From: Pseudomonadota bacterium
GTDB taxonomy: Bacteria > Pseudomonadota > Gammaproteobacteria > Pseudomonadales > Azotimanducaceae
Direction: 5' to 3'
Assembly (NCBI GenBank): GCA_027624035.1
Contig: JAQBUI010000028.1
Location: 1 to 51,317, forward strand
DNA: 51,317 bases
Part shown: piece by piece, positions 17,814-25,547 of the stretch
Layout of the letters: each line of letters begins with the position of its first letter
Numbering within the stretch: position 1 is the first letter of the stretch
Translations under genes and position numbers: made by a program
Notes under the pieces: generated by a model
The model's database searches: none
Told to the model about the DNA's origin: nothing
Seen by the model: the letters and a program-made list of their open reading frames with translations, nothing else

Positions 17814-18971
17814 CTAGATACCCAGATCAAGCAGGTTGTAACCACGCAGGCTTTCGCGGGCAGTATCATTCCACTCGAACACCTGACCGCGCAGCGGCTG
17901 GTAGTCATAGGGGGTCTCGTCAGGGAAACGTTGCCGTCTGGCCTCGATGGCAAGACCGAGCACGCGGGAACGCTGCCTGACCCTGTCTTCATCGTAGATC
18001 ACTTTCTCGCTGCCGGGGGCATGAATGCCATTGCCGCGGGCCCCAATGACCGATGCACGAGGATGGAAACCAAAATTGATCGTAACCCGGCACTGATCAC
18101 TCGTGTTGGCGAAGGACCCGTGTACTGCCTGCCGATTGGTCACGGCAACGTCGCCCGGGTCACAGATAATCGGTACCGCATCCGGCAGACGGTCAGAGCC
18201 TGCCGCCTCGCACCAGGCCCGGATGTCTGCCTTGCCCAGGTGGGACCCTGGCACTACCCACAGGCCGTTTGCGGCGTTGCAGCCATACAATTGCGCCATG
18301 AAATTGAAGCCGTGGCTGCCCCGGTGAAATTTCGGCGTATCCCAGTGGGTGGTGCCGTCCTGATGCCAGGCCACCGAACCGCCCAGCCGTGGATGCTTGA
18401 TCCAGATCACTTCATTGAACGGCGAGAAATCCTCTCCGTTGAATTCCGCCGCGACGGCAAGCAGATCGGGGTGTGCATAGAGCCGCAGGGCAGCATCAGA
18501 GAACTGCAAAGAGCCGCCCACCACCTGCAGAATCCATTCGGGCGAATCTGCAGGAGGCGTCGGCTCGATCATCTTGGCCGGATGACGGCCGTTGTTCTTG
18601 TCCGTGCCGCCAATCGGGTCCGACAGTGGACGCACCATGGCCATGCCGCCACCCCGGCCGTCCGACGCCAGCGCGGGCCTGCCATGGCGGTCAACCTTGC
18701 CCCCAGGTTCTGTTGGCGCCCGGTCCAGGATTTCCAGCACATCACGTTCGATGTCCGCCAACTCGTCGCGACCGATGACACCTTCGAAGACATAAAAACC
18801 ATGCTTCCAGTAGGCCTCGGCAATATCAGGATGTAGTGAGCCGTCGGCGCTGAATCGAATCGGCCCCCGATTGCCGAGTGCCCGGGCGCGGGCCTCTCCT
18901 GCCTCCCGGTATGCCAACATCGCCGCTTCATGCTCACCGTAGCCTTCGCTCACCACTGCTGCCTCGGACAT
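17814..18971 (-). CDS. phytanoyl-CoA dioxygenase (PhyH) family protein
   Basis: A 385-aa 2-oxoglutarate/Fe(II) dioxygenase. The first iron ligands are in WHQDGTTHWD (HxD), the distal His is in QAVHGSFANTS, and the 2OG-binding Arg is in CRVTINFGF. It opens with an added N-terminal region of about 60 aa before the PhyH core (HGFYVFEGVI). The chosen ATG follows GGGAGATTTCC, a good ribosome binding site; an in-frame start 19 codons upstream is less likely. Family members hydroxylate acyl-CoAs or other small molecules. It is 81 bp downstream of the HprK-like kinase on the same strand, so it may be a fourth member of that cluster. Confidence 0.87.
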   Translation of the reverse strand: MSEAAVVSEGYGEHEAAMLAYREAGEARARALGNRGPIRFSADGSLHPDIAEAYWKHGFYVFEGVIGRDELADIERDVLEILDRAPTEPGGKVDRHGRPALASDGRGGGMAMVRPLSDPIGGTDKNNGRHPAKMIEPTPPADSPEWILQVVGGSLQFSDAALRLYAHPDLLAVAAEFNGEDFSPFNEVIWIKHPRLGGSVAWHQDGTTHWDTPKFHRGSHGFNFMAQLYGCNAANGLWVVPGSHLGKADIRAWCEAAGSDRLPDAVPIICDPGDVAVTNRQAVHGSFANTSDQCRVTINFGFHPRASVIGARGNGIHAPGSEKVIYDEDRVRQRSRVLGLAIEARRQRFPDETPYDYQPLRGQVFEWNDTARESLRGYNLLDLGI

Positions 18972-19052
18972 GGAAATCTCCCTGACCATTCGTTCGTCAC
19001 CAGGCTCAGATGATGCAGCCGAAGGCACCGTTAGTAAAGTGTGGGGGCCGGT

Positions 19053-19862
19053 TCAGGTGGTTTCACACAGTTTTGCCAACTGCCGTGCGGCGGACTCCGG
19101 CTGGTCCCAACTAAGAGTCCAGGCCATACCAGCCAGCCGGCCAAGGTCGTGCCGGGGTCGGTCAAAACAGGCCTCGTGAAGGCGAACGAGCGCATCAATA
19201 CCATCCAGACGCCGCGGCTTGCCTGCGTGATCAGGCACTATGAACACTACCCTCACGTCCGCAACCGGCGCCGCGGAACAGGCGTCTGCAGGCACGGACT
19301 GCAACGGAAGGCACCAGGTCATGCCATCCGGTTCCTGCCATTGATAGGCGGAGGTATCCACTCCCTGAAGAAACGGTGGCAATTCAGATGTCGTCGGCAT
19401 TGAGTCAAACTGAATGGCGCGACGGATACCCCAGACCTCGGAACCGTTAGTCACGGCAATCTCGTCGCTTAGATAACCCCAGCCCTGCCGCAGGGCAGCC
19501 AGGGCGAGACTGCTCTTGCCTGACCCGGAGGGGCCCACCAGCAGCAACGTACGATCACCTCTGCACACCAGTGCACCATGCACCAGCGTGTATTCCCGAT
19601 GCCATTGATGAAGCAACTGATAGATCGAATATTCAACGCTGGACAGTAGCGACCTCAGGTCTTCACCCGCTACCAGGGGCTCGCCGTCACACAGTACTCT
19701 CGCGCCTGCCACGTCGACGATGAGTTCGACTCGCTTGCGGGTCTCGACCAGCGGCTGATTTGCACCTCCCCAGACCGCTTCAAGACCGAGCAGGACCCTG
19801 GGATCAGCACAGTGGAGATCCACCTGGACATGGGAAAGGTAAAAGCGAAGGTGCCGGGTCAC
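19053..19862 (-). CDS. HPr kinase-related kinase, peptide-system type
   Basis: A 269-aa P-loop kinase. Walker A is GPSGSGKSS (residues 110-118) followed by LSDEIAV (131-137), the acidic motif that in HprK coordinates phosphate and magnesium. The N-terminal 100 aa is a variable domain. The family includes HprK-related kinases that sit with PqqD proteins, and a lasso-peptide HprK-like kinase (paeninodin system) phosphorylates its precursor, so peptide phosphorylation is a reasonable inference. Its start overlaps the PqqD stop by 4 bp (ATGA). Canonical HprK partners (HPr, PTS genes) are absent nearby. Confidence 0.82.
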   Translation of the reverse strand: MTRHLRFYLSHVQVDLHCADPRVLLGLEAVWGGANQPLVETRKRVELIVDVAGARVLCDGEPLVAGEDLRSLLSSVEYSIYQLLHQWHREYTLVHGALVCRGDRTLLLVGPSGSGKSSLALAALRQGWGYLSDEIAVTNGSEVWGIRRAIQFDSMPTTSELPPFLQGVDTSAYQWQEPDGMTWCLPLQSVPADACSAAPVADVRVVFIVPDHAGKPRRLDGIDALVRLHEACFDRPRHDLGRLAGMAWTLSWDQPESAARQLAKLCETT

Positions 19863-20131
19863 TGCCAGGTGACCAGGTTCTTTTCACTGAGCTCATCCAG
19901 AAAGGCGTCCAAAGACAGCACCACTTGCGCCTTGTCGATTGCGAGCAGCCCTGCCACCTCATCGGTGATGTCCTGCACCGATCTCTGACCATCGACCAGC
20001 AGCCAGATGGCGGCACCGGTTTCGTTCAGCACCAGCAGCTGATCACCGGCCTCGTCATACAGTACGGTCTCACCGCTGCCCTGCACCTCATGGGTGAGCG
20101 CTTCGGCCCGACAGGGAACCCGGTCACTCAT
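19859..20131 (-). CDS. PqqD-family peptide chaperone (RRE domain)
   Basis: A 90-aa protein made almost only of a PqqD fold: LYDEAGDQLLVLNETGAAIW matches the PqqD beta-strands and LNxxGxxIW core, then a winged-helix part (DITDEVAGLLAI) and C-terminal helix. In RiPP systems this RRE binds the leader peptide and presents it to modifying enzymes. It overlaps the radical SAM gene at its start (ATGA) and the kinase gene at its end (ATGA), so all three are translated as a unit. An in-frame start upstream would lie inside the radical SAM gene and is not used. Confidence 0.88.
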   Translation of the reverse strand: MSDRVPCRAEALTHEVQGSGETVLYDEAGDQLLVLNETGAAIWLLVDGQRSVQDITDEVAGLLAIDKAQVVLSLDAFLDELSEKNLVTWQ

Positions 20132-21270
20132 GCAGACAGCATCGCGGCACGATACTGACATTTCCGGCAGGTCAGGCGATCTGACCAGCCGTATGACTCG
20201 TCGATGAGCGTCTCCAGATCGACCTGCACCGGCAGTTCTTTGGTGAGGGACCCGGCAAGCCCTTCCTGATCGACACGACCGAGTGGCAGGTCCCGACTGA
20301 ATATGCAGGGATAGACCTCGCCGCTATAACTCACCGCCGCCGTGCCACCGAACAGGGACGCACCCGACCCACCGTGGACCCGGCCCGGAGCCCCAAGCGG
20401 TGAACCTTTCGCGGACTGCTCGCTGATTGTTAAATCATTCGGTTTGAAATCACCCCGACCGACACTTCGCTCTACATCGGAGGCGATCTGACCGGAGGGA
20501 ACACCCAGCGACTCAGCCAGCATTCGTGTCTGGGCCAGACTGAAACCAGGCGTCCCGGTATCGATGATGCCAACCCGCATCGTGAGCCCGGCCCGACCCG
20601 TCCGCTCGATGGCCTCGGCAGTCCGTCGGTGGCTGCCCGGAATCCCGGTGACGATGTCATGAACCAGCGGGTCCTGTCCGTAGAGCGAAAATGAGAACGA
20701 CACATCCAGTTCCCTCAACGCGTCAAACAGCGGGCCCTTCAGGGCCAGACCATTGGTGTAGACCTCGACGGCCCCAAAGCCAAGATCCCTGGCATGTCTG
20801 GCGGCCGGCACACAGAAGTCGCTGATCAGCGGGTCACCTCCTGTGAGCTGTACCGAGGTAAACCCCATGTCCCGCGCTTCATCCAACGCCCTGATCACCA
20901 CCTCACCATCGAGAGACTGTTCTACTTCCGGTGACGATCCTGCATAGCAATGGGCGCAGCGTTCATTGCATTGCCCGGTCAGTTCAACGAAGAGCCTGGT
21001 CCAACCCGTCCCCTTGAGCAGCACCTGCCGCGTGAGCGGCACCGGGTCCGATGCCACGAGATCAGTTGCCAGCCTTTGCATCGCGGGGTTGAGGCGCGCC
21101 AGCGTGACGGCAGAGGGTTGCTGAAGAAAACGGCCATCCAGGAAGGCTTCCCGAAGTGAGCCAACCAATTCGAGTTCAAATCCGTTCAGGCCATCAACCA
21201 TCTGCAGCTTGCCCAGGTGGTCGGCTCCGATCCAGGCGGGGGCGAGGTAGTAGCTCGTGTCAGCCAGCAT
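20128..21270 (-). CDS. radical SAM protein with twitch/SPASM-like C-terminus
   Basis: A 380-aa radical SAM enzyme. The [4Fe-4S] cysteines are Cys101, Cys105 and Cys108 (CNERCAHC), then the SAM-binding TGGDPL. The N-terminal 95 aa is an added domain without Cys. Towards the C-terminus are Cys322 (YPC) and the pair Cys368/Cys371 (CRKC), which fits a reduced SPASM or twitch domain holding an auxiliary cluster. Such proteins modify peptides. It has no PqqD domain of its own; the separate PqqD gene overlaps its end by 4 bp. A gap of 268 bp lies upstream, long compared with the overlaps inside the trio. Confidence 0.87.
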   Translation of the reverse strand: MLADTSYYLAPAWIGADHLGKLQMVDGLNGFELELVGSLREAFLDGRFLQQPSAVTLARLNPAMQRLATDLVASDPVPLTRQVLLKGTGWTRLFVELTGQCNERCAHCYAGSSPEVEQSLDGEVVIRALDEARDMGFTSVQLTGGDPLISDFCVPAARHARDLGFGAVEVYTNGLALKGPLFDALRELDVSFSFSLYGQDPLVHDIVTGIPGSHRRTAEAIERTGRAGLTMRVGIIDTGTPGFSLAQTRMLAESLGVPSGQIASDVERSVGRGDFKPNDLTISEQSAKGSPLGAPGRVHGGSGASLFGGTAAVSYSGEVYPCIFSRDLPLGRVDQEGLAGSLTKELPVQVDLETLIDESYGWSDRLTCRKCQYRAAMLSA

Positions 21271-21538
21271 GGGGCGACCGCTGGCGATTTCCGGATTTCA
21301 TGGGGTACATCTTGTTGACCATTGAGTTGACGTTTCAATCTGACAAGCGTTGCTGCAACCGGTCAATAATACAGGCGAGTGCCCTGTTCGGTCGAACAAG
21401 CGCTCGATGGCACCAGACCGGCGATTGCCGAACAGCACCTGGCCCTGCTGGCAATGCCTGATCGGATGCGCACGAAGTCATCAGCCGTCAATGCTGCGAT
21501 GTTCGAGAACAGCGCCAGCGCAACTCGATCAGGTCTCT

Positions 21539-22507
21539 CTAGTCAGGCTGATGGTAGTGATCCATTTCTTCGGTCTTGCGCTTCTGAGTCTCGATGAGTC
21601 TCATCGTTGCCCGGACCGCGAACGGCGCTTCACCCCATGGGATATAGGATCTGAACAGGAAGGTGATCGCTTCTACTGTCCGCTCGCCCAGGGAAGGGCC
21701 AACGTGGTCGGCACCTCGCACCAGATGGTACTCATGCCTGATCTTTTGATTCCACAGAATCTGCTGCAGGAACTCAGCACCCTCGTAGAGCCAGAACTGA
21801 TCTTCATCACCTGCTTCCAGGTAGATCTGCAACCCCGAATTCCTGATCGCGGTGCGGTTACTGACGGCTATGCTGGCAGGATTATTTGCGGCCCAGAAAT
21901 CCGGGTCGACGGGATTGCCATAGGCTGCGTGAAACAGGGCATCGGATCGCCAGAAGCGGTGTTTGGTCCTCATATCCTCCCACTTCAGAATGGGTTCAAT
22001 CCCGGGTTCCAGCGCGGCGACCGCTCCGAAGCGGTCCGGGTAGCGGAACGCCATCCGTAAAGAACCCATCCCCCCCATGGAGGCACCGGTCAGGAATGTC
22101 CGTTTCGGGTCTCTCGATACGGGCAGGGTGTCCCTCAGGTGATCAAGGAACGGACCGATGATGAAATCTTCCCAGCGCTCACTACCGTCCCTGAAGTTCA
22201 TGTAAAAGCCCCGGGCAGTGACTGACGGCGTAACGAAAACTGCGGGAGGCACCGTCTTGTCATCCCAGAGGCGATCCACCAGCGGTTGCAGCCGTTTCAG
22301 CGCATCCCGACTGCCGCCGCCACCGTGAAGGTACAGGACCAGCGGTAGCGACTTCATCTTTCGATAGTTCGCAGGCGCCAGCAGCGAGTATTCGACCGGA
22401 GAGGGGACCAACCCGGTCGCCACCCTGGACTCAACATACTCACTGGCTGTGGCGGTCGTACCTAAGCCCATGCCAATAGCAAGAAACAGAAACAATAGTC
22501 CTTTCAT
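21539..22507 (-). CDS. secreted alpha/beta-hydrolase esterase (esterase D/feruloyl esterase-like)
   Basis: A 322-aa hydrolase with a signal peptide (MKGLLFLFLAIGMGLGTTAT, cleavage near residue 22). The oxyanion motif is YLHGGGGS, the nucleophile elbow is GASMGG (GxSxG), the acid is probably in LEAGDEDQF, and the His is in RGADHVGPS. This matches the putative esterase (esterase D, FrsA, feruloyl esterase) group acting in the periplasm or outside. The ATG at 22507 gives a proper signal peptide; an upstream frame exists but lacks one. It is on the same strand as the radical SAM trio, 268 bp upstream of it. Confidence 0.85.
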   Translation of the reverse strand: MKGLLFLFLAIGMGLGTTATASEYVESRVATGLVPSPVEYSLLAPANYRKMKSLPLVLYLHGGGGSRDALKRLQPLVDRLWDDKTVPPAVFVTPSVTARGFYMNFRDGSERWEDFIIGPFLDHLRDTLPVSRDPKRTFLTGASMGGMGSLRMAFRYPDRFGAVAALEPGIEPILKWEDMRTKHRFWRSDALFHAAYGNPVDPDFWAANNPASIAVSNRTAIRNSGLQIYLEAGDEDQFWLYEGAEFLQQILWNQKIRHEYHLVRGADHVGPSLGERTVEAITFLFRSYIPWGEAPFAVRATMRLIETQKRKTEEMDHYHQPD

Positions 22508-22663
22508 AGTCGCGTATCCTGTACCGGTACCCCGATTCCTCAATTCTACCCTCTGGGTCCTCAGGTTCGCACTGCGGCTCACATCAGAGAGGACGCCTGT
22601 CGGCGCTCAGCCAGCGTCGCAAGAGACGTGACCCGCGTCGGACCATGGACGGGCGTCGGCGGT

Positions 22664-22740
22664 TTCACGGACCACGTTCACGGACCACGTGTCGTATAAA
22701 CTTGACACCGACTAAATGTAATATAAACTTAACTAATTGT
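22664..22740 (+). promoter_or_regulatory. AT-rich control region with repeated sites before the membrane/XRE pair
   Basis: Two head-to-tail copies of TTCACGGACCACG (22664-22689) are followed by two copies of TATAAACTT (22695-22703 and 22732-22740), 37 bp apart, in an AT-rich stretch unlike the GC-rich surroundings. TTGACA at 22703-22708 could be a -35 hexamer, but no good -10 sits at the right distance. The paired repeats look like regulator binding sites; the nearby XRE protein is a candidate binder. This is inference. Confidence 0.4.
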
Positions 22741-22771
22741 TTAATAGACGTGACACACCGAGGTACTTGAG

Positions 22772-23530
22772 ATGAGCACTGAGATGGGTGATTCCCTGGG
22801 CTGGGTGGCGATAGTCGTCATCTGGGTGCTGGCGTGCATTGTTGGTGCTCTGTCGATCTACCGCAGACGCAGGACCGGCGAGTTTTATCCCGAGCATGGA
22901 TTTCTCATCGGTGCGATTCTGATGCTGGCGCTCGCGCCTTCGGTATTGTTGATCACGCACCTCGTGGACCGGAGTGCTTCGCTGTCGCAAATCGTCATTC
23001 ATCTGATCTTCGGGGTCTTCCTGCTGCTGGCGTTTGCCCGCGCGCGCCATCGCAGGCGGAATCCTGAGGACTCCGGTCCATCACTGACGTTTCATGAGAA
23101 GAGCAGCCTGCTGATTGTTCTCGGCCACCTGATTGTATTTGGTTCCTATTTCTACAACATCTGTTTGTTCGACAAGGCCGACCTGGACTGCACCGGGGGC
23201 ACTTGCCCTGATGCGGCCATCCCCGCGTTCTTCGGTGCGTTGGTCATGCTTGTCATCATCATGATCATCGGCCACATTCTGATCGCACTGACGCACTCGC
23301 CCATCGGCGAACTGAACGAGCCTCCAGACGAAAGAGACCGACAAATCTGGTCCCTCGGCAGCAGAAATGCGGGCTGGGTGACGGGCCTCGGCTTCTGGGC
23401 GGTACCGGTCATGGCGCTTGCGCCGTTGTCGATGTATCACGTGCTCAATATCTGGCTGGCCATTGCCGTCATGTCCTCGGTGACCCGGTATGGATCGATC
23501 GCCGCCTACTACCGCTTCGGCGTTCGGTAG
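22772..23530 (+). CDS. polytopic membrane protein, unknown function
   Basis: A 252-aa inner-membrane protein with about six hydrophobic helices, beginning WVAIVVIWVLACIVGALSIY and later LVMLVIIMIIGHILIAL. No catalytic motif seen. A loop contains two Cys (DLDCTGGTCPDA) that could pair outside the membrane. Proteins of this kind often accompany small XRE regulators such as the one at 23714, which suggests a regulator-membrane pair. The two genes are separated by two copies of the dispersed repeat. ATG follows TTGAG, a modest ribosome binding site. Confidence 0.72.
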   Translation: MSTEMGDSLGWVAIVVIWVLACIVGALSIYRRRRTGEFYPEHGFLIGAILMLALAPSVLLITHLVDRSASLSQIVIHLIFGVFLLLAFARARHRRRNPEDSGPSLTFHEKSSLLIVLGHLIVFGSYFYNICLFDKADLDCTGGTCPDAAIPAFFGALVMLVIIMIIGHILIALTHSPIGELNEPPDERDRQIWSLGSRNAGWVTGLGFWAVPVMALAPLSMYHVLNIWLAIAVMSSVTRYGSIAAYYRFGVR

Positions 23531-23621
23531 GAGCCCTCAGCGTGCCCGGGTCGGCCACGCCGTTGTCGTGCAGGGAAGTGTTCACGCTGGCACCTTGCAC
23601 CAGTGAACTTCCATGAAAGCC
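23531..23621 (+). repeat. dispersed structured repeat, copy A1 (91 bp)
   Basis: Begins on the first base after the stop of the membrane protein gene. It is identical, by reading, over all 91 bp to copy B at 25347. A 5' hairpin (GCGTGCC with GGCCACGC) and a longer 3' hairpin (arms GGAAGTGTTCAC and GTGAACTTCC) can form. Ends in CATGAAAGCC, which joins directly to copy A2. Confidence 0.85.
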
Positions 23622-23707
23622 CTCAGCGTCCCGGGTCGGGTACGCCGTTGTCGTGCCGCGAAGCTTTCCGGACGGCACAGCGTGCGGCCAGAACTTCCAT
23701 AAAAGGC
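23617..23707 (+). repeat. dispersed structured repeat, diverged copy A2
   Basis: Shares the first 5 bases with the end of A1, so the two units are in tandem. The 5' stem is kept as GCGTCCC/GGGTACGC and the 3' half keeps GAAG/CTTC ends although its inner sequence differs. It ends 7 bp before the XRE start codon, so it sits in the leader of that gene. Confidence 0.7.
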
Positions 23708-23713
23708 AGGCAA

Positions 23714-23932
23714 ATGGCAAAGAGCAAGAGTCGCGTGGACAACAGGGTCAGAGAACTCCGCTTCGCTCACGACGAGATGACACAACAGGAACTCGCGAAC
23801 CGGATTGGCGTTGCCAGGCAGACGATCATCGCCATTGAACAGGGCAAGTTCTGCCCGACGCTGGAGTCTGCACTCCGGATCGCGAAAGCCTTTGACGTTC
23901 CCGTCGACGAAGTCTTCACGCTGAGTGAGTAG
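23714..23932 (+). CDS. XRE-family small transcriptional regulator
   Basis: A 72-aa single-domain helix-turn-helix protein. The HTH runs over residues about 15-65: MTQQELANRIGVARQTI, then AIEQGKFCPTLESALRIAK and FDVPVDEVF, the usual XRE tail. Such short regulators commonly control a neighbouring membrane protein, here the gene at 22772. A longer frame starts inside the repeat copies and would add repeat-derived residues, so I start at MAKSKSRVDN after AGGCAGG. Confidence 0.88.
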   Translation: MAKSKSRVDNRVRELRFAHDEMTQQELANRIGVARQTIIAIEQGKFCPTLESALRIAKAFDVPVDEVFTLSE

Positions 23933-23987
23933 CTGGCGTTTCGTCAGACCTGAATCGCCAGCACTGGTATCCGGGAAAGGTTCTGAT

Positions 23988-25259
23988 TCAGGCCGCGGCG
24001 AGTGCCTGGGTCAAATCCTCGATGATGTCGTCCTCGTGCTCAATCCCGACACAGAGCCTGATCATCCCCTCTGTGACACCGGCCTTCGCCTGCTCCTCGG
24101 AGGTCAGCTGACGGTGAGTCGTTGAGGCAGGATGGCAGGCCAGGGATTTGGCATCACCAATATTCACGAGGCGCTTGAACAATTTGAGCGCGTCATAGAA
24201 CCGGACGGCAGCCTCGTAGCCCCCATCGACTTCGAAAGTCAGAAGCGAAGCGGGAACACCCTTACAGTACTTTTGTGCCAGCCCGTGATAGGGATCATCG
24301 GGAAGCCCCGCGAAGGAGACGGACGTTACCCGGGAGTGCGCTTTCAGGTAGTTCGCAACCGTCATGGCATTGCTGCAGTGGCGCTCCATGCGCAGCGACA
24401 GCGTTTCAATCCCCTGCAGAATCAGGAAGGCATTGAATGGTGAAATGCAGGAGCCCGTATTGCGCAGTGGCACCGTCCGGGCACGGCCAATGTAGGCGGC
24501 CGGCCCAAGGGCATCGGTATAGACCACGCCGTGGTATGACGCCTCTGGCGTGGTCAGCATGGGGAATCGCTCCCCATGGTCTGCCCAGGGAAAGGTGCCC
24601 CCGTCTACGATAATGCCACCCAGTGAGTTGCCGTGGCCTCCCATATACTTGGTCAGGGAATGAACGACGATATCCGCGCCGTACTCAATGGGTTTGATCA
24701 GAATGGGCGTCGCGACGGTGTTGTCGACAATCAGCGGCACACCATGTTCGTGGGCGCATTGGGCCAGCGCCTCGATGTCAATGATGTTGCCTGCGGGGTT
24801 GCCGATGGTTTCAGAGAAGACCGCCTTGGTCTGTGCATCGATCAACGGTGCAATATCGTCCGGCCCATCCCCGCCGGCGAACCGCACCTCGATTCCCAGA
24901 CGAGGCAGCATGTGTGCAAACAGAGTATACGTGCCACCGTAGAGCTGCGGCGTCGTGACAATGTTCGAGCCGGCCTCTGCGATGTTCAGGATCGAGTAGT
25001 TGATGGCGGCGCTCCCCGCACTCAGCGCCAGGCCACCGACACCACCTTCAAGATCCGCGACACGTTTTTCCAGAACATCCGTTGTGGGATTCATGATCCG
25101 GGTATAGATGTTGCCGGGGACAGCAAGATTAAAAAGATCCGCCCCATGCTGGGCGTTGTCAAATTCGTATGCGACCGTCTGATAAATTGGCGTTGCCACC
25201 GCGTGGGTCGTCGGGTCTGTCTCGTATCCTGAATGGATCAACTTGGTTTCGTCGCGCAC
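23988..25259 (-). CDS. metY: O-acetylhomoserine aminocarboxypropyltransferase (MetY)
   Basis: A 423-aa PLP enzyme of the Cys/Met metabolism family that makes homocysteine (or methionine) from O-acetylhomoserine and sulfide or thiol. The N-terminal ETKLIHSGYETDPTT and PIYQTVAYEF are typical of MetY. The PLP lysine is Lys204 in SLTKYMGG. A second family block is SAGSAAINYSI. Length agrees with MetY rather than the shorter MetB/MetZ. It stands alone between the XRE gene and copy B of the repeat. Confidence 0.9.
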   Translation of the reverse strand: MRDETKLIHSGYETDPTTHAVATPIYQTVAYEFDNAQHGADLFNLAVPGNIYTRIMNPTTDVLEKRVADLEGGVGGLALSAGSAAINYSILNIAEAGSNIVTTPQLYGGTYTLFAHMLPRLGIEVRFAGGDGPDDIAPLIDAQTKAVFSETIGNPAGNIIDIEALAQCAHEHGVPLIVDNTVATPILIKPIEYGADIVVHSLTKYMGGHGNSLGGIIVDGGTFPWADHGERFPMLTTPEASYHGVVYTDALGPAAYIGRARTVPLRNTGSCISPFNAFLILQGIETLSLRMERHCSNAMTVANYLKAHSRVTSVSFAGLPDDPYHGLAQKYCKGVPASLLTFEVDGGYEAAVRFYDALKLFKRLVNIGDAKSLACHPASTTHRQLTSEEQAKAGVTEGMIRLCVGIEHEDDIIEDLTQALAAA

Positions 25260-25346
25260 TGAAAGCCCCTCTGGTCGATTGAATGAACTGCACCAGTATA
25301 CGGGCCACCTGACTGGCGAGCCAGTTCTGTCCCGTTTCTGTCCCGA

Positions 25347-25437
25347 GAGCCCTCAGCGTGCCCGGGTCGGCCACGCCGTTGTCGTGCAGGGAAGTGTTCA
25401 CGCTGGCACCTTGCACCAGTGAACTTCCATGAAAGCC
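25347..25437 (+). repeat. dispersed structured repeat, copy B (91 bp)
   Basis: Identical to copy A1 by reading, 1.8 kb away, in the divergent gap between metY and the glutamate-synthase-like gene. Same orientation as A1. The 288-bp gap also holds the presumed leaders of both genes; I see nothing else firm in it. Confidence 0.85.
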
Positions 25438-25547
25438 AGATTGGCCACACGCGGTCCAGTCAAGCCGTCATAACGAAACCACTATCGGGTGCCCGTCTGT
25501 CACCGCTACAATCAGTCGGTGGAAATCCGGAGAGGGACAACACAATT

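Noticed and set aside
17931..18836. 301-aa open frame antisense to the PhyH gene
   Set aside because: The sense frame has the complete PhyH iron-binding set; the antisense product is unlike any family I know.
21379..21597. 72-aa plus-strand ORF in the gap upstream of the radical SAM gene
   Set aside because: It runs into the end of the esterase gene on the other strand and has no ribosome binding site; codon pattern is ambiguous.
23531..25437. Repeats A1, A2 and B as a CRISPR array or integron attC sites
   Set aside because: The spacing is irregular, there are no uniform spacers and no cas or integrase gene; attC core sites are not visible.
25419..25547. N-terminal extension of the glutamate-synthase-like protein starting in repeat copy B
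   Set aside because: The added residues are translated repeat sequence; the GTG at 25548 has a good ribosome binding site and precedes the membrane helix.
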